Source: Amorphophallus konjac (lineage: Eukaryota > Streptophyta > Magnoliopsida > Alismatales > Araceae). From it: a stretch of 64,000 nt of DNA. The notes under the pieces were generated by a model. It ran no database searches. It saw only the letters and a program-made list of their open reading frames with translations, and was not told where the DNA came from. The stretch covers positions 314,445,933-314,509,932 of the forward strand of contig CM040123.1 of assembly GCA_022559845.1 (NCBI GenBank). Reading direction: 5' to 3'. Positions 1 through 11,759 of this stretch are shown here, one piece after another. The translations under genes were made by a program, and so were the position numbers. Position 1 is the first letter of the stretch. Each line of letters begins with the position of its first letter.

Positions 1-376
1 GAAGCAGGGCTGTTGGAGAAGAAGGTGGTGAATTTGCAAAAGGAAACTAGTTTCATGAAAGGAGACATGATAAGCATAATAATAACGACCAGTTTCTTTG
101 TCAAAACATCTATAGCCGTGACGACACATGCTGTAGTCGAGAAAGACACATAGATTTGTGTGAAATGCAAACTTGACCGAATTATATGCTCATAATAATA
201 AAAATGCAGCACATCCAAACACTCTGAGGAACAAGTAGTTTGGTAGATGATTGAATAATTTTTGAAAGGGTGATTGACCATGAAGTACATGAGTGGGAAG
301 TAGATTGATGATATAAGTGGCGGTTTCCAGAATTTCTTTGGAACCGATCCATGAGCAAGAAGGGATAATCCACTAT
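1..376 (-). pseudogene. Copia pol fragment (integrase C-terminal part), broken
   Basis: Read on the minus strand, this stretch gives a degenerate Copia-type pol segment. It has a piece resembling 'VPKKFW', a 'HPFKKLFNHLPNYLFLRVFGC' like segment, and a tail resembling 'CRHGYRCFD' then 'HVSFHE'. These match the region after the integrase catalytic core in Copia polyproteins, where host-derived names such as the GKGY region lie. The reading frame shifts several times and no ORF covers it, so it is a relic. It is cut at 376/377 by the plus-strand Copia LTR. The rest of the element is outside the window. Confidence 0.7.
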
Positions 377-1128
377 TGTGCTACGTGTGTGATTTTGATG
401 ACAACAAAACTTTATATTTCTTGATGAAGCATCTTTGAGTAAACAAGTCTAATATGTTATCCATGATGCATAGACTTTGCTCCTCATGCATTATCCTATT
501 TTAATACACTCATGTGGTTACATGCACTTTCTTCATGGGTCATTAAGGTTTTAAGATGTGTGCTTCATGCATTTTCTGCATGGGTTTTTGAGGGTCATAC
601 ATGTTGTTTAAATGCATGGGCATATGAAGTTGATTTTTGGTTGAGACATTTTGGGTTTTCATGCATTTTCTACATGAGGTTCTTGGCTTGTATTATGTTC
701 AATCTATTCAGATAAAACTTGATGGAATGCGATTTGAATGGTGTTCATATATACTTTGGTTAAATGCATGGCTAATTGTTCTTGATTTTTGGACTGAGGA
801 AAACTGAGTTTGGTTTGTGCTTTTCATGCATTTTCCTCATGGGGCCCTTGAGCTAGTAAAATGTTTAAATGCTTCAAATGGTTCGTGGTGAAAAATGGTT
901 GCATGATATTCTCATATTGCATGGATGTATGGTAAGCTTATTTCAATTTCTAAGCAAACAAGCCTAATGTGTTATCCTTGATCCATTGGTGTTGATTCTC
1001 TTGCAAATCAATTGATTCAACTTATTTTTAAGCATGGAAATTCATGGTTGAATGTTTGATGTCAATGGGTTGCATGTATATATCATTTGGATTCACTAAA
1101 TGGGATTTTCATTGTGCAGAACATGAAT

Positions 1129-1305
1129 GGGTCGACCCCCCTCACTGAATGGGTTGACCCCTGGGCTGAAAACAGGCTAAACAGAAATCCTGTCTGAAGT
1201 GGGACGACCCAGTTGGCAACTAGGTTGACCCATTTTCAGAACAGATTCTGGAAATAGAATCTGTTCTACAAGTGGGACGTCCCAGTTTCAAAGATGGGAC
1301 GTCCC
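1129..1305. repeat. Cluster of GGGTCGACCC / GGGACGTCCC palindromes in Copia LTR
   Basis: Six 10-bp sites occur at 1129, 1151, 1201, 1222, 1274 and 1296: gggtcgaccc, gggttgaccc, gggacgaccc, aggttgaccc, gggacgtccc and gggacgtccc. The first and the last two are perfect palindromes. They sit about 170-350 bp upstream of the TATA box, where U3 enhancer elements would be expected. Confidence 0.75.
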
Positions 1306-1477
1306 ATCTGTGTTCTGCTTTCTGCGCCTGATTTCCATAGCTCCGTGAAACCTACACGTGTGGCATTCTTTTGAGCTAAAATTTTACCCCAATACCCCTG
1401 ACCTATTGATACACATATGAGACACATTTTGGAGGGTTTTGGAAGAGGTTTGTATGTCTTTTGGGGGCTTCCTTTAG

Positions 1478-1485
1478 TATAAAAT
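1478..1485 (+). promoter_or_regulatory. Probable TATA box of Copia LTR
   Basis: TATAAAAT lies about 1.1 kb into the LTR with about 960 bp of R/U5 after it. It is the best core-promoter match in this LTR. The transcription start is inferred to be ~30 bp downstream. Confidence 0.5.
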
Positions 1486-2445
1486 GTCTTGTTGCGAATT
1501 TAGGAGTAGAGAACCCTAAGAGCTAACATTTTCTATCTTGTAGGAGAAGAAAGGGAGAAAGAAGAGAAGGAGACGAAGCCAAGGTGGATTTCATCTACTC
1601 CAAGGTGTTTCTGGAGATCGTGGAAGAAGAGAAAGCGGAGCGACTTGAAGAGAGGAACAAGAAGACGCTGAAATCACAATCATCCATCTACGAACAAAGA
1701 AGAGTCAGATCGTTTAGAGAAGGGAGAGCTTTACACTTCATATATGTTCTTTGTTTCAGTCTTAAGAATTCATTTGGGGCGTATTGTATTTATTTGTGAA
1801 CGTGTTACCCATTTCTGAACGAATATTCTGTGTGGGTGTTCAGAGATTTGATCTCTGAGTGGTTGTTAAAGGTTGGGGAAGTTGCTCCTCGTGTGTTGCT
1901 ATGTCTTAGTAGCGTGAGTGTGGTTTGGGATTCGTACCCCGTGTGTGGTTGGGAGTTTTCTCCCGTGTTGTTGTGCAGGCGTCACCCTATGTGTGTGTGT
2001 GTGTTGGAGCTTGGCTCCGTGTGTGTGTGGGGATTTATCCTCAGACTGTTTTAACAGCAGTGAAGCCTCACTCAGTTGAGTGAGGGGTGGACGTAGGGAG
2101 TCCGTCGTGGTCCCGAACCATGCACCTTAAAAATCATTGTGCCTTGTGGTTTGATTGTGGCTTGATTGTGGTTTGCATTTCATTTGTTTTAGTTATTCGC
2201 CATTCAAGGTCTCGGCACATCGTTGCATACACACATATATTCACATCATTACTAATCACACGCGAGTGAGCATTGAGAGCGTAACCTAAATTGCTATATC
2301 TTGTTCCTTGTTCATCTAGCCGAATAGGAATTAATTACATATCTATCCATCGTTCATCAGTTGATCTTAATTACTTGAAAAGTATTTTTTAGAGGGCCAA
2401 TCAATTCACCCCCCTCTTGATTGTCGTTACCCCGGACCCAACAAT

Positions 2446-2458
2446 TGGTATCAGGGCC
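2446..2458 (+). other. Primer-binding site (tRNA-iMet) of Copia element
   Basis: TGGTATCAGGGCC lies three bases after the LTR end. The consensus complementary to the 3' end of initiator tRNA-Met is TGGTATCAGAGC, so this copy carries a change at GAG to GGG. It marks 377-2443 as a 5' LTR and fixes plus-strand orientation. Confidence 0.85.
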
Positions 2459-2526
2459 TTGGATCTATTTATCTTGAGATCTTACGATCTATAGAGTGAT
2501 CCTAGGCAACAACAACCTTGAGCAAA

Positions 2527-2725
2527 ATGGCCAAAAGCTGTTTAACCTCTTGTCCTCCGTGCTTTCATGGTTGTAATTTTATTTCTTGGAGAAATGAGAT
2601 GTGTGTTTATCTTCCTTTGTATGAAACTGAAGTTTGGAAAGTGATAAGTGAAGGTCCACATAAAATTCATGTTGAACAAAATAAATGGGATGATATGGAG
2701 GTCGAGAAAAATGCAATGACTCTTA
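2527..2725 (+). pseudogene. Copia gag, 5' fragment cut by a CACTA insertion
   Basis: The ATG at 2527 starts a frame in which 'SWRNEMCVYL', 'EVWKVISEGP' and 'NKWDDMEVEKNAMTL' match the N-terminal gag domain of SIRE-type Copia elements (a conserved W, then 'VWKVI..GP', then the 'W...D...NA' block). Gag packages element RNA into cytoplasmic virus-like particles. The frame remains open until 2964 only by chance: homology stops exactly at 2725/2726, where the CACTA terminus begins. The remaining gag and all of pol lie beyond this insertion and are not recovered in the window. Confidence 0.75.
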
Positions 2726-3250
2726 CACTACAAGAAAAGGTGGAATTTCCTACGGGAATATCCGTTGGAAATCCGTCGAAAACTATGTCGGAAATCATTT
2801 TTTCGACGGCAATCCGAAAGGAATATGTCAGAAAAGGTCCGTCGTATACTCCTTGTCATAAATTTCCACGAAAACGTTTTCCGTCGGAAATACGTCAGAT
2901 AATTACGACGGAAAGTTGGCAGACGGAAATTTCATCGGTAACTATAAATTTCCGACGGAACTAACTTCCGTCTGAGATTCCGTCGGAAATATATTCCGAC
3001 GGAAATCCTGTCGGAGAATCCATCTGAAAAAATAAGGCTAAAAAAATTTAAAATATATATATATTTCGGATGGAATATATATACCGTCGGTGATTCCGTC
3101 CGAATAGTTCTATTAGATGCGTCGGAACAGGCATATGAAATTATATTTTATTAATTTCTTAAATATATATATTTCTGACGGAATATAAATTCCGTCGGAA
3201 GTTTCCGACGTATCTGTCAGAATATCGATCGAAAAATGTATTTTATTAAT
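2726..3250 (+). mobile_element. CACTA (En/Spm) DNA transposon terminus with subterminal repeats
   Basis: CACTACAAGAAAA at 2726-2738 is the standard 13-bp terminal inverted repeat of plant CACTA elements. It is preceded by TTA (2723-2725), a possible 3-bp target duplication. The next ~500 bp hold many copies of a short motif around TCCGTCGGAAA / TTCCGACGGAA in both orientations, the subterminal repeats that the transposase binds in this superfamily. No transposase ORF is visible, and the opposite terminus (TTTTCTTGTAGTG) was not seen in the window, so the element's extent is unknown. Confidence 0.85.
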
Positions 3251-3590
3251 TTTTAAAATATATATTAAATTTTCTATAAAAACCTATTTAAATAAAAAAC
3301 ATAAATGTATCCATCACATTCAAAACTAAAAACATACAAAACACAAAACATGATAATAATTATTATTTTTATAAAAATAAAAAAATCAAGAATATCATCC
3401 GCATCCTCCATATCCTCATTCTCCCCATCCTACTCATCTCCTCCGTCGTCGCTCGCTGAAGGATCCTATATTGAAAAAATAATAACATTAATTATGCAAT
3501 CATAAATAAAAAAATTAGTGAAGAGATAAATTAAATATTTTATTTGATTGCATAAATTCAAACCAGATATAATATCAAATCGATAGTTTT
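3251..3590. other. AT-rich stretch between CACTA subterminal repeats and satellite
   Basis: This is low-complexity A/T-rich DNA with runs such as 'ataataattattatttttataaaa' split by a short C/T-rich segment near 3400-3450. No coding frame of substance is present. It is probably CACTA internal DNA, because nothing marks an end of that element here. Confidence 0.4.
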
Positions 3591-5920
3591 AATACTCAAC
3601 TCAAACCGAGTATCCAATTTGGATTCTGTCAACTCTCAGAAGTCACTTTTATCTCTCAGGTCGTGTTGGAATGATCGGCACGCCGATAAAATAAGTATTT
3701 TAGATTTTAGACCCCCAACCCCAAGTTATTTGTATTTTAAATTAATTACATTAGAGAATGCACTTCAGATCGCCAGGCTAAAACCGGGTATCCGATTTGA
3801 AATCCGTCAGTCCTAACAAGTCACTTTTATCTCTCAATTCGTGTTGAAACGATCGGCACGCCGATCAGATCGATATTTTAGATTTTTGACCCCAACCCTA
3901 GTTATCTGTGTTTTAAATTAATTACATTTAGAGAATGTACTTTTGAGCGCCGGGCTCAAACCGGGTATCCGATTTGAAATCCGTCAGTTCTGACAAGTCA
4001 CTTTTATCACCCAGGTCGTGTTGGAATGATCGGAATGTCGATCAGACCGGTATTTTAGATTTTAGACCCCCCAACCCCTAGTTATCTGTATTTTAAATTA
4101 ATTACATTTAGAGAATGCACTTCTGAGTGCCGGGCTCAAACCGAGTATCCGATTTGAAATCCGTCAGTTCTACAAGTCACTTTTATCACCCAAGTCGTGT
4201 TGGAATGATCGGCATGCCGATCAGATAGGTATTTTAGATTTTAGACCCCCAACCCCTAGTTATCTATATTTTAAAAGAATTACATTTAGAGAATGCACTT
4301 CTGAGCGCCGAGCTCAAACTAGATATCCGATTTGAAATCCGTTAGTTCTGACAAGTCATTTTTATCTCCCAGGTCGTGTTGGAACTATCGGCACGCCGAT
4401 CAGACCAGTATTTTAGATTTTAGATTCCCAACCCCTAGTTATCTGTATTTTAAATGAATTACATTTAGAGAATGCACTTCTGAGCACCGGGCTCAAACCG
4501 GGCATCCAATTTAAAATCTGTTAGTTTTGACAAGTCACTTTTATCTCTCATATCGTGTTGGACTGATTGGCACGCCAATCAGATCGGTATTTTAGATTTT
4601 AGACCCCCAAATCCCTAGTTATCTGTATTTTAAATTAATTACATTTAGAGAATGTACTTCTGAGCGCTGGGCTCAAACCGGGTATCCGATTTGAAATCTG
4701 TCAGTTGTGACAAGTCACTTTTATCTTCTATGTCGTGTTAGAATAATCGGCATACCGATCAGACCGGTATTTTAGATTTTAGACCCCCCAACCCCTAGTT
4801 ATCTATATTTTAAATTAATTGCATTTAGAAAAAGCACTTCTGAGCGCCGGGCTGAAACCCGATATCCGATTTGAAATCTGTCAGATCTGACAAGTCACTT
4901 TAATCTCTCGGATCGTGTTGGAAGGATCGACACATCGATCAGACCGATATTTTAGATTTTAGACCCCCAACCCTTAGTTGTCTATATTTTAAATTAATTA
5001 CATTTAGATAATACACTTCTGAGCGTCGGGCTCAAATCGGATATCCGATTTGAATTCCGTTATTTCTGACAAGTCACTTTTATCTCTCAGGTTGTATTGG
5101 AACAATCGACACGTCAATCAGACCGATATTTTAGATTTTAGACCCCCCAACCCCTAGTTATCTGTATTTTAAATTAATTACAGTTAGAGAATGCACTTCT
5201 GAGCGCCGGGCTCAAACCGGGTATCCGATTTGAAATCCGTCAGTTGTGACAAGTCACTTTTATCTCCCAAGTCGTGTTGGAATAATCGGCACGCCGATCA
5301 GACCGGTATTTTAGATTTTAGACCTCCCAACCCCTAGTCATCTGTATTTTAAATTAATTGCATTTAGAGAATGCACTTCTAAGTGTCGGGCTCAAACCTG
5401 GTATCCGATTTGAAATCCGTCAGATCTCACAAGTCACTTTAATCTCTCGGGTCATGTTGGAAGGATCGACACATCGATCAGACCAACATTTTAGATTTTA
5501 GACCACCCAACCCCTAGTTGTCTGTATTTTAAATTAATTACATTTAGAGAATGCACTCGTGAGCGCCGGGCTCCAACCGGGTATCCGATTTGAAATCCGT
5601 CAGTTCTGATAAGTCACTTTTACCTCTTAAGTCATGTTGGAATGATCGGCACGTTGATCAGACCAGTATTCTAGATTTTAGACCCCCCAACCCCTAGTTA
5701 TCTGTATTTTAAATTAATTGCGTTTTAGAGATTGCACTTCTGAGCGTCGGGCTCAAACCAGGTATCCGATTTGAAATCCGTCAGTTCTGAAAAGTCACTT
5801 TTATCTCCCAGATCGTGTTGGAACTATCGACATGTCGATCAGATCAGTATTTTAGATTTTAGACTCCCCAACCCCTAGTTATATGTATTTTAAATTAATT
5901 ACATTTAGAGAATACACTTC
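3591..5920. repeat. Tandem satellite array, ~180-bp monomer, part 1 (13 monomers)
   Basis: About 13 head-to-tail monomers of 178-181 bp are present, recognised by the repeated blocks 'tccgatttgaaatccgtcag', 'caagtcacttttatctc', 'tattttagattttagaccc' and 'tgtattttaaattaattaca'. Each monomer holds a dyad, GATCGGC-AC-GCCGATC or a variant. The first monomer (from ~3591) is the most diverged. Variant monomers marked by 'tcagatct' with 'ggaaggatc' occur at 4881 and 5420. The array stops at the LINE insertion and resumes after it. The monomer length is typical of plant centromeric satellites, but location cannot be judged here. Confidence 0.95.
5907..5920. repeat. LINE target-site duplication, left copy
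   Basis: AGAGAATACACTTC is repeated at 11948-11961. Both copies carry the monomer-specific variant AATACAC instead of the common AATGCAC, so this is a true duplication and not just satellite homology. Confidence 0.9.
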
Positions 5921-5997
5921 AGAGTATCGTATTGCAAACTGAGGGAGAGAAACGGTTACTGTTCATTATACTGGGTAGGGTTTTGGGTGTGCCGGCC

Positions 5998-7645
5998 ATG
6001 AGCGGCGAGGGGGGTGAGCCCCCCTCCCCTGCGCTCGTACATGGTGGGGAACCAGGAGGTAGTAGCTCTTCCGTGGGTATTCTTCGCAGGACCTATGCGC
6101 AGATGCTGGTTTCGAACCATCAGAAAGAGAAGACGGGAATCCCTGTGAAAGAGCCACCCTTCACTGACCAAGGAGAGCCGGCAGTGTTCTTCTCTAAAGC
6201 TGACATCCAAGCATCTCTACAGGCCCTGCGCTTTGCCATCGTAGCGAAATGCTCATACGGTCAGCCTGCGTTCCCAGAGATTAAAACCTGCTTGTCGCAG
6301 AGGATGGGGTTCTCGCTGGACTTTGTCATTAGCGGACTGAATCAAAGGCACCTCCTCCTGCGGATGGGGTGCGAAGAAGATTTTTTGAAGATCCTTCTAC
6401 AGAAGAATCTCTATGTGAAGGGTTACCTGTTCAGATTCTTCAGATGGACACCAGCCTTCAACTTTGATGCTGACCCTGCTTCGGCTCCGGTATGGATAGG
6501 CTTCCCTGGGCTGTCGGCCAATTTATTCCATGAAGACTGCATGAATCTATAGCTGGAAATTTTGGTCCGGTTCTGAGAATTCATGACAAAACTATTGCGA
6601 TGTCTGACACTTCGGAGGCCCTTGTTTGTGTCAAACTGGATCTGTCTGCTCCGAAGAAAGAGAGGATCTGGATAGACTTGGATGGTGAAGGCTACTGGCA
6701 GAATGTGAGCTATCATAGGGTCCCTCATCTATGTGCAGTGTGTCAGAAACTGGGCCATGTAGAAGCAGAGTGCAAGAAGCAGCTGATGAATTCTAAAAGC
6801 TCTCAGCTGTAGAAAGGAGGAGAACATTTGAGGAATAGGAAGGCTTTCAAGGCCAGGATTGTAGCTCCACGACCTTTTCGACAGGATGCCCCAAAGATCA
6901 GCAGAGTTACTGCCTTACAGAGCAAGGATGATCCATTGCTGGGAAAACTTGATAGTCCTAAGGACAAGTTGCAAAATACTGGTGAGGGGTTCTTAAAGGC
7001 CACTATCATTCCAGACAATGACCATCACCCTCTGGAGAAAGACGGGAATGTTGTGGTGAAGGATAATTTAGATGGTTTTCACATCTCCTCAATCACCCAG
7101 CAGCATGCTGCAACTGAGTTCCATTCAGACCAAAATTTAACAGATATGACAATTCCCATTAGGAAATCTGGCAGTCAATGCCAGATGGACACTGACAACT
7201 CAGCTGTTCACATGGAAATCCAGCAACATGAGGGGGGAATGGTGATTTGGATAGTGCACTCAGTGTTACTGGGCTCCAATTACCCAGCAGCTCAGGAACT
7301 TCAGGCCAGGAGGCTACAAATAAATGCCTGGATGCAGGCCAGGAAGGTGTTATAGGCCATAGGGCTAATAAACAGGCTGAGGACTATTCTGAGACATCCA
7401 ACTTAAATAATATCAAGCAGCTGTTGGCATCTTTCAATCGTGGTAGGGTGGATCTGTCTGTGGCCGAACAGTCAAGTGCTGATAACATATTTATGCAGGA
7501 AAATGTATTGGTGGATGGTCATGATTTACTGGGACGCAAGGACAGAGGGTTGAAAGCAACAGACCAGAGAAAGCAGCAACCTTTCACTAGGGCTAAGGCT
7601 AAAAATATAGCTGGTGGCCATCCATCAAGTTCTCTCTCTCAATGA
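5998..7645 (+). pseudogene. LINE ORF1 (gag-like RNA-binding protein), disrupted
   Basis: ORF1 binds element RNA. The ATG at 5998 begins 'MSGEGGEPPSP'; an upstream non-ATG extension has no support. Residues ~55-180 look like the DUF4283 domain of plant retroelements, ending in 'APVWIGFPGLSANLFHEDCM'. One base is lost near 6545, after which the domain continues in another frame. A CCHC zinc knuckle follows at ~6733-6775 ('CAVCQKLGHVEAEC', CX2CX4HX4C). A TAG interrupts at 6810-6812, and a second frameshift is needed near 7245. The last part is low-complexity and ends with the TGA at 7643-7645, which overlaps the ORF2 start codon. Confidence 0.8.
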
Positions 7646-10600
7646 CTGGGCCTATGCTGATATGGAACATCTGAGGGATTCGCAATGCTAAGTCAATGCG
7701 TAGCCTTAAAAATCATATTAGGAGGAATGGTATAAGTTTGGCCTGTGTTATTGAACCCAAAATCGCTGATGATAGATTGGATATACATAGACAAAGACTT
7801 AAGTTTGACTATGCTTGTACGAACCAGGACGAGAATGTAAAAATATGGTTGTTCTGGCAACATCAGGTTTCTGTTTCAGTAGTGCAGAGAAGTACACAAT
7901 TTATTACAGTCCAGGTTCAGACTGGTGGCAGTGAGGAATGCCTTGTTACTTTCGTCTATGCATCATGTAATGTGGCTGGTAGAAGAGACCTGTATGATGA
8001 TCTCAGTCAATTTGGGACTGTTGTCAACCAACCATGGCTCTTGGGGGGAGATTTCAATGCAATCCTGTCACCTGAGGAAAAGAAGGGAGGGACTATGGGC
8101 TTTCTCAACTCAATGACTGACTTTCAAGGCTTTGCCGCAGTGAACGGATTTATGGATGCTGGATTTGTTGGTAGTCCATTTACTTGGTCTAATAATCAAA
8201 CAGGGAAGAGGAATATTAAGGCTAGGCTGGACAGAGTTATCTATAACGATTGTTGGGCAGAAAAAGCTAAAGCTATCACTGTTAAACACCTAATGAGAGA
8301 GCCATCAGACCATTCTCCCTTGCTGATCTACCATCCTCAATTGAGCTCTGGCCCTAGCAGATTTGTTTTCCAAAATATGTGGCTTGAAGATGCGAATTTC
8401 CAATATGTAGTGAGGAATGCATGGGATCAAGCCTCATTGGATCATTACAACCCATCCTACATTCTGCAGCATAAACTTAAATCGGTCAAAGCTGTGATTA
8501 AGCAGTGGAACAGGGATCACTTTGGCAATATTTTTGAACATAAAACAAAAGTAGAGGAGGAAGTATTGATGGATGAAGCTGCTTTTGATACTGATCCTAC
8601 TGAGCACAATAGAACTTCCTTACAAAAGGCTCAGGATGAGCTCCGAAAATGTCTCCATTTGGAGGAAATCTTCTGGGGGGCCAGAAAGCTAGAACCAACT
8701 AGTTGCAACTGGGTGATAGAAACACTAAGTTTTATCATCTTCATGTCAGGCAAAGAAGAGCTAGAATGACCATTCATAGAATGAAATTGGAGAGTGGTGC
8801 ATGGTGTGAAGAGGAATCAGTTTTGAAGGAGGAAGCTGTTAAGTTTTTCTAGAAGCAATTTACCTCTGTTGAGCATCAGATCAACCCAGATATACTGGAA
8901 CACATTCCATGCCTCATTTCAGCAGAAGATAATAATGTCCTCACTGCCATACCTGAAGAGGAGGAATTGCATAAAGCTGTCCATTCACTATCTGCAGACA
9001 GTGCCCCTGGCCCTGACGGGTATACAGGTAAGTTTTTTACAGCCTATTGGGATATTATCTCAGCGGATGTCCTCAAAGCTGTGCAGGGGTTCTTTAAAGG
9101 GCTTCCCCTTTCGAAGGGTATCACCTCCTCTTTGATTGCCATGATCCCTAAAGTGGCCGCCCCCAGTTCATTCACTGACATGAGGCCTATTAGCCTCTGC
9201 AACTTCACCTACAAAATAATCTCCAGAATCATTAGCACCAGGATGGTGGATATTCTACCCTAAATCATCTCAGACAATCAAGGGGCCTTTGTCAAAGGGA
9301 GGAACATAACAGACACTATCTCTCTTGCCTCCGAACTGATGACAGATCTGAGCAGGAAAGTCAGGGGTAACAATATCATACTCAAGCTAGATATGGATAA
9401 AGCATACGACAGATTGGAGTGGGATTTTTTGATTGCTGTCATGAAAGCTTTTGGCTTCTCTAGTAGGTTTTGTTCCTTAATATCAATGATGTTAAGTAAC
9501 TGCTGGTTTTCTGTCCTGGTTAATGGGACTCCCACTGGTTTCTTTAAGTCCTCCAGGGGAGTTAGACAGGGTGACCCTCTCGCACCTGCCTTGTTCATCA
9601 TTGCAGAGGAAGCACTTAGCAGGGGGATCACTAGACTCTTCTATAGTGGGCAGGTTCAATTTTTTAAGGTGCCCAGAGGATGCCAACAGATAACCCATCT
9701 TCTCTACGCTGATGATACTCTGGTATTTCTTAATGGTATGGCAAAAAATATTAAGGGACTACTGGATTTCATAAGGGTGTATGAGGAATCCTCCGGCCAA
9801 AAAGTTAATAGCAGTAAAAGCAGTTTTATTGTATCAAACAAAGCCTCACTTGCTTTGATTAGAAGACTTTCTGACAGTACATGTTTTCATCATAAGAATG
9901 GGTTGCATTCTTACCTTGGAGTACCACTTTACGAAGGAAGAAAGAAAATATCACATTATAAATACCTGATTGACAAGATCTGTTCCAGGTTAGAGTGCTG
10001 GCAGTCAAAATATTTATCTCAAGCCGGCAGAAGAAGTCTCATAAACTCTGTGCTCCAATCTATCCCAATCTATACCGCCAGTGCATCTTGCTTACCTGCC
10101 ACTCTCATTGACATCATAAATAAGCTGTGTGCCAGATTTTTATGGAGTGGTAAAGAGAGCTCAAAGAGACATTGGGTGTCTTGGTCCAATATTACCAAAC
10201 CATATGAAGAAGGTGGGCTTGGTATCAAAAGCTTGCAACATATTCAAGTCACTATGGTCATCAAGCAGATCTGGAGAGTTATTCATGGCACATCTCTATG
10301 GTCAAAGTTTGCATCCACTAAGTATGTTAAGGGTCATCTCAACACCATAGAGAAGCCCTTCCATGCTGGTATCCGAAAGCATGTTTTCAACCAGGCCAAG
10401 CAAGTGGTGCTCTCCAACACCCGGTGGATCCCCATGGATGGGAAATCTATTGACATTCTCAAGGATAATTGGTATGGATTTGTTCTGGCTCCTCATGTTA
10501 ACTGCCCAAAAGTCACTTTGAGGGAAGCTGTTAATGATCCCAATCATATGGTTTGGTCCCATATACCACCTAGCATTTCTATCAACAGTGGTAACATTCA

Positions 10601-11759
10601 GCTTCATCAACAACCTGATAAGTGTGTATGGGCCGTGAGTAGTGATGGTTTCTTCACCAGCAAATCCACCTACAATGCCATCAGACCGTAGGGCAACAGA
10701 AGGCAAGCCTTAAGGAAGATCTGGGGAGCCCATGTTCCCCCGAGAGCATCAATGTTTTGCTGGCAGAGTCTGAATATGGCAGTCCCGGTTGACAGTTCAG
10801 TTAAACACACTGGTATTTGCCTCCCGTCCAAGTGTGTATGCTGTAATAGCAATAATCAGGAGGAAAACTTGAATCATCTGTTTGGAGGCAGTCAAATTGC
10901 TCAGCCCCTATGGAGGATGTTCAGACCATTCTTTGCTTCTAGGTGCAGATCCCTGAACACTGTCACAGGATTTTGCTGGGACATCTTATGCTCAGCTGAC
11001 AACAACGGGCCTACAGGTTATGTAGCCATCACTGCTATGATTCTCATTGTATGGGGAACTTGGAAAGCTCGATGCAAACTCAGATATGAAGGTAAGGGCA
11101 CCTCAAGTAGAGTGCTACAGCAACGGATCATGAGGCAAATTGAATTCTCCTTGAGCAATGTGCGATTCAGTAAATCACCCACTGCCACTGAAAAAAGGGT
11201 GCTGGCACATTACAATCTTCTCTACAGCTGCAAAGAGAATCCTTCAAAGCTGATCAAATGGTCTTGCCCCAATCAGGGATATGCCTTAAATGTAGATGGG
11301 GCTGCCAAAGGCAACCCGGGTCATGCAGGTGGAGGTGGTTGCATTAGGAGCCGCAGAGGGGAACTGATTCATGGCTTTTCTTACTATTATGGAGTGGGGA
11401 ATAATATGGTGGCTGAGGCCAGAGCACTTTTAGATGGGTTGAGAATTTTGGTCAAGGCTGGGATTCCAGTGGCTGTCATCTATTCAGATTCTAAAGCTCT
11501 TGTTACCATGTTGCAATCTAATCAACAACCTCTTTGGAGGATCTGCAGGTGGTGGGAAGATATCAAGAACATCATTAACAAAAATAAATGGCACATTCAG
11601 CATATTTATCGAGAAGGAAACACTGTTGCGGATGCCTTGGCATCATTAGCCTGCACAGCTCGCATCAATCAGGATTTTACATGTTGGAAGGAGCTCCCTA
11701 GAAGAGCGCGTGGTTGTGCCACAGTAGATGCAGCCGGTCTCCCTAGCTGGAGGAGATGA
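7642..11759 (+). pseudogene. LINE ORF2: endonuclease, reverse transcriptase, RNase H; disrupted
   Basis: ORF2 nicks the target and reverse-transcribes the RNA. It starts at ATG 7642, overlapping the ORF1 stop as ATGA. Visible blocks in order are: AP-like endonuclease (7642-8400: 'LLGGDFNAI', 'ARLDRVI', 'PSDHSPLL'); reverse transcriptase (about 8960-10000: 'SAPGPDGYTGKFF', 'GVRQGDPLAPALF', catalytic 'YADDTLVF'); the zf-RVT region (10720-10930, CX2C 'CVCC'); and RNase H (11280-11670: 'YALNVDGAAKGNPG', 'MVAEARAL', 'YSDSKAL', 'GNTVADALA'). Breaks are a TGA at 7672-7674, a frameshift near 8672, an in-frame TAG near 8697 and near 8850, a TAA at 9261-9263 and a TAG at 10689-10691. The RNase H resembles the type known from plant L1 elements. 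Confidence 0.9.

Larger units (their letters stand above)
377..2443 (+). mobile_element. LTR of a SIRE-like Copia retrotransposon (5' LTR)
   Basis: The stretch starts with TG directly after the older Copia coding relic and ends with CA three bases before a tRNA-iMet primer-binding site. The last ~50 bases are pyrimidine-rich ('ttcacccccctct'), as in SIRE/Maximus LTRs. It is about 2.07 kb. A TATA box lies at 1478-1485 and an unusual cluster of GGGTCGACCC-like palindromes at 1129-1305. ORFs of 60-75 codons inside are not conserved features. The partner 3' LTR is not in the window. The left edge is set where homology to the older element stops, so it may be off by a few bases. Confidence 0.75.

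Noticed and set aside
1830..2269. Frames of 60-74 codons in the first Copia LTR as genes
   Set aside because: They are in the LTR R/U5 region with T/G-rich composition; no family motif.
2518..2964. A complete 148-codon gag protein
   Set aside because: Homology to Copia gag ends exactly at the CACTA terminus (2726); the rest is transposon subterminal repeat translated by chance.
3591..5920. CRISPR-like array of repeats
   Set aside because: Units are contiguous ~180-bp monomers with no unique spacers, and the DNA is eukaryotic.
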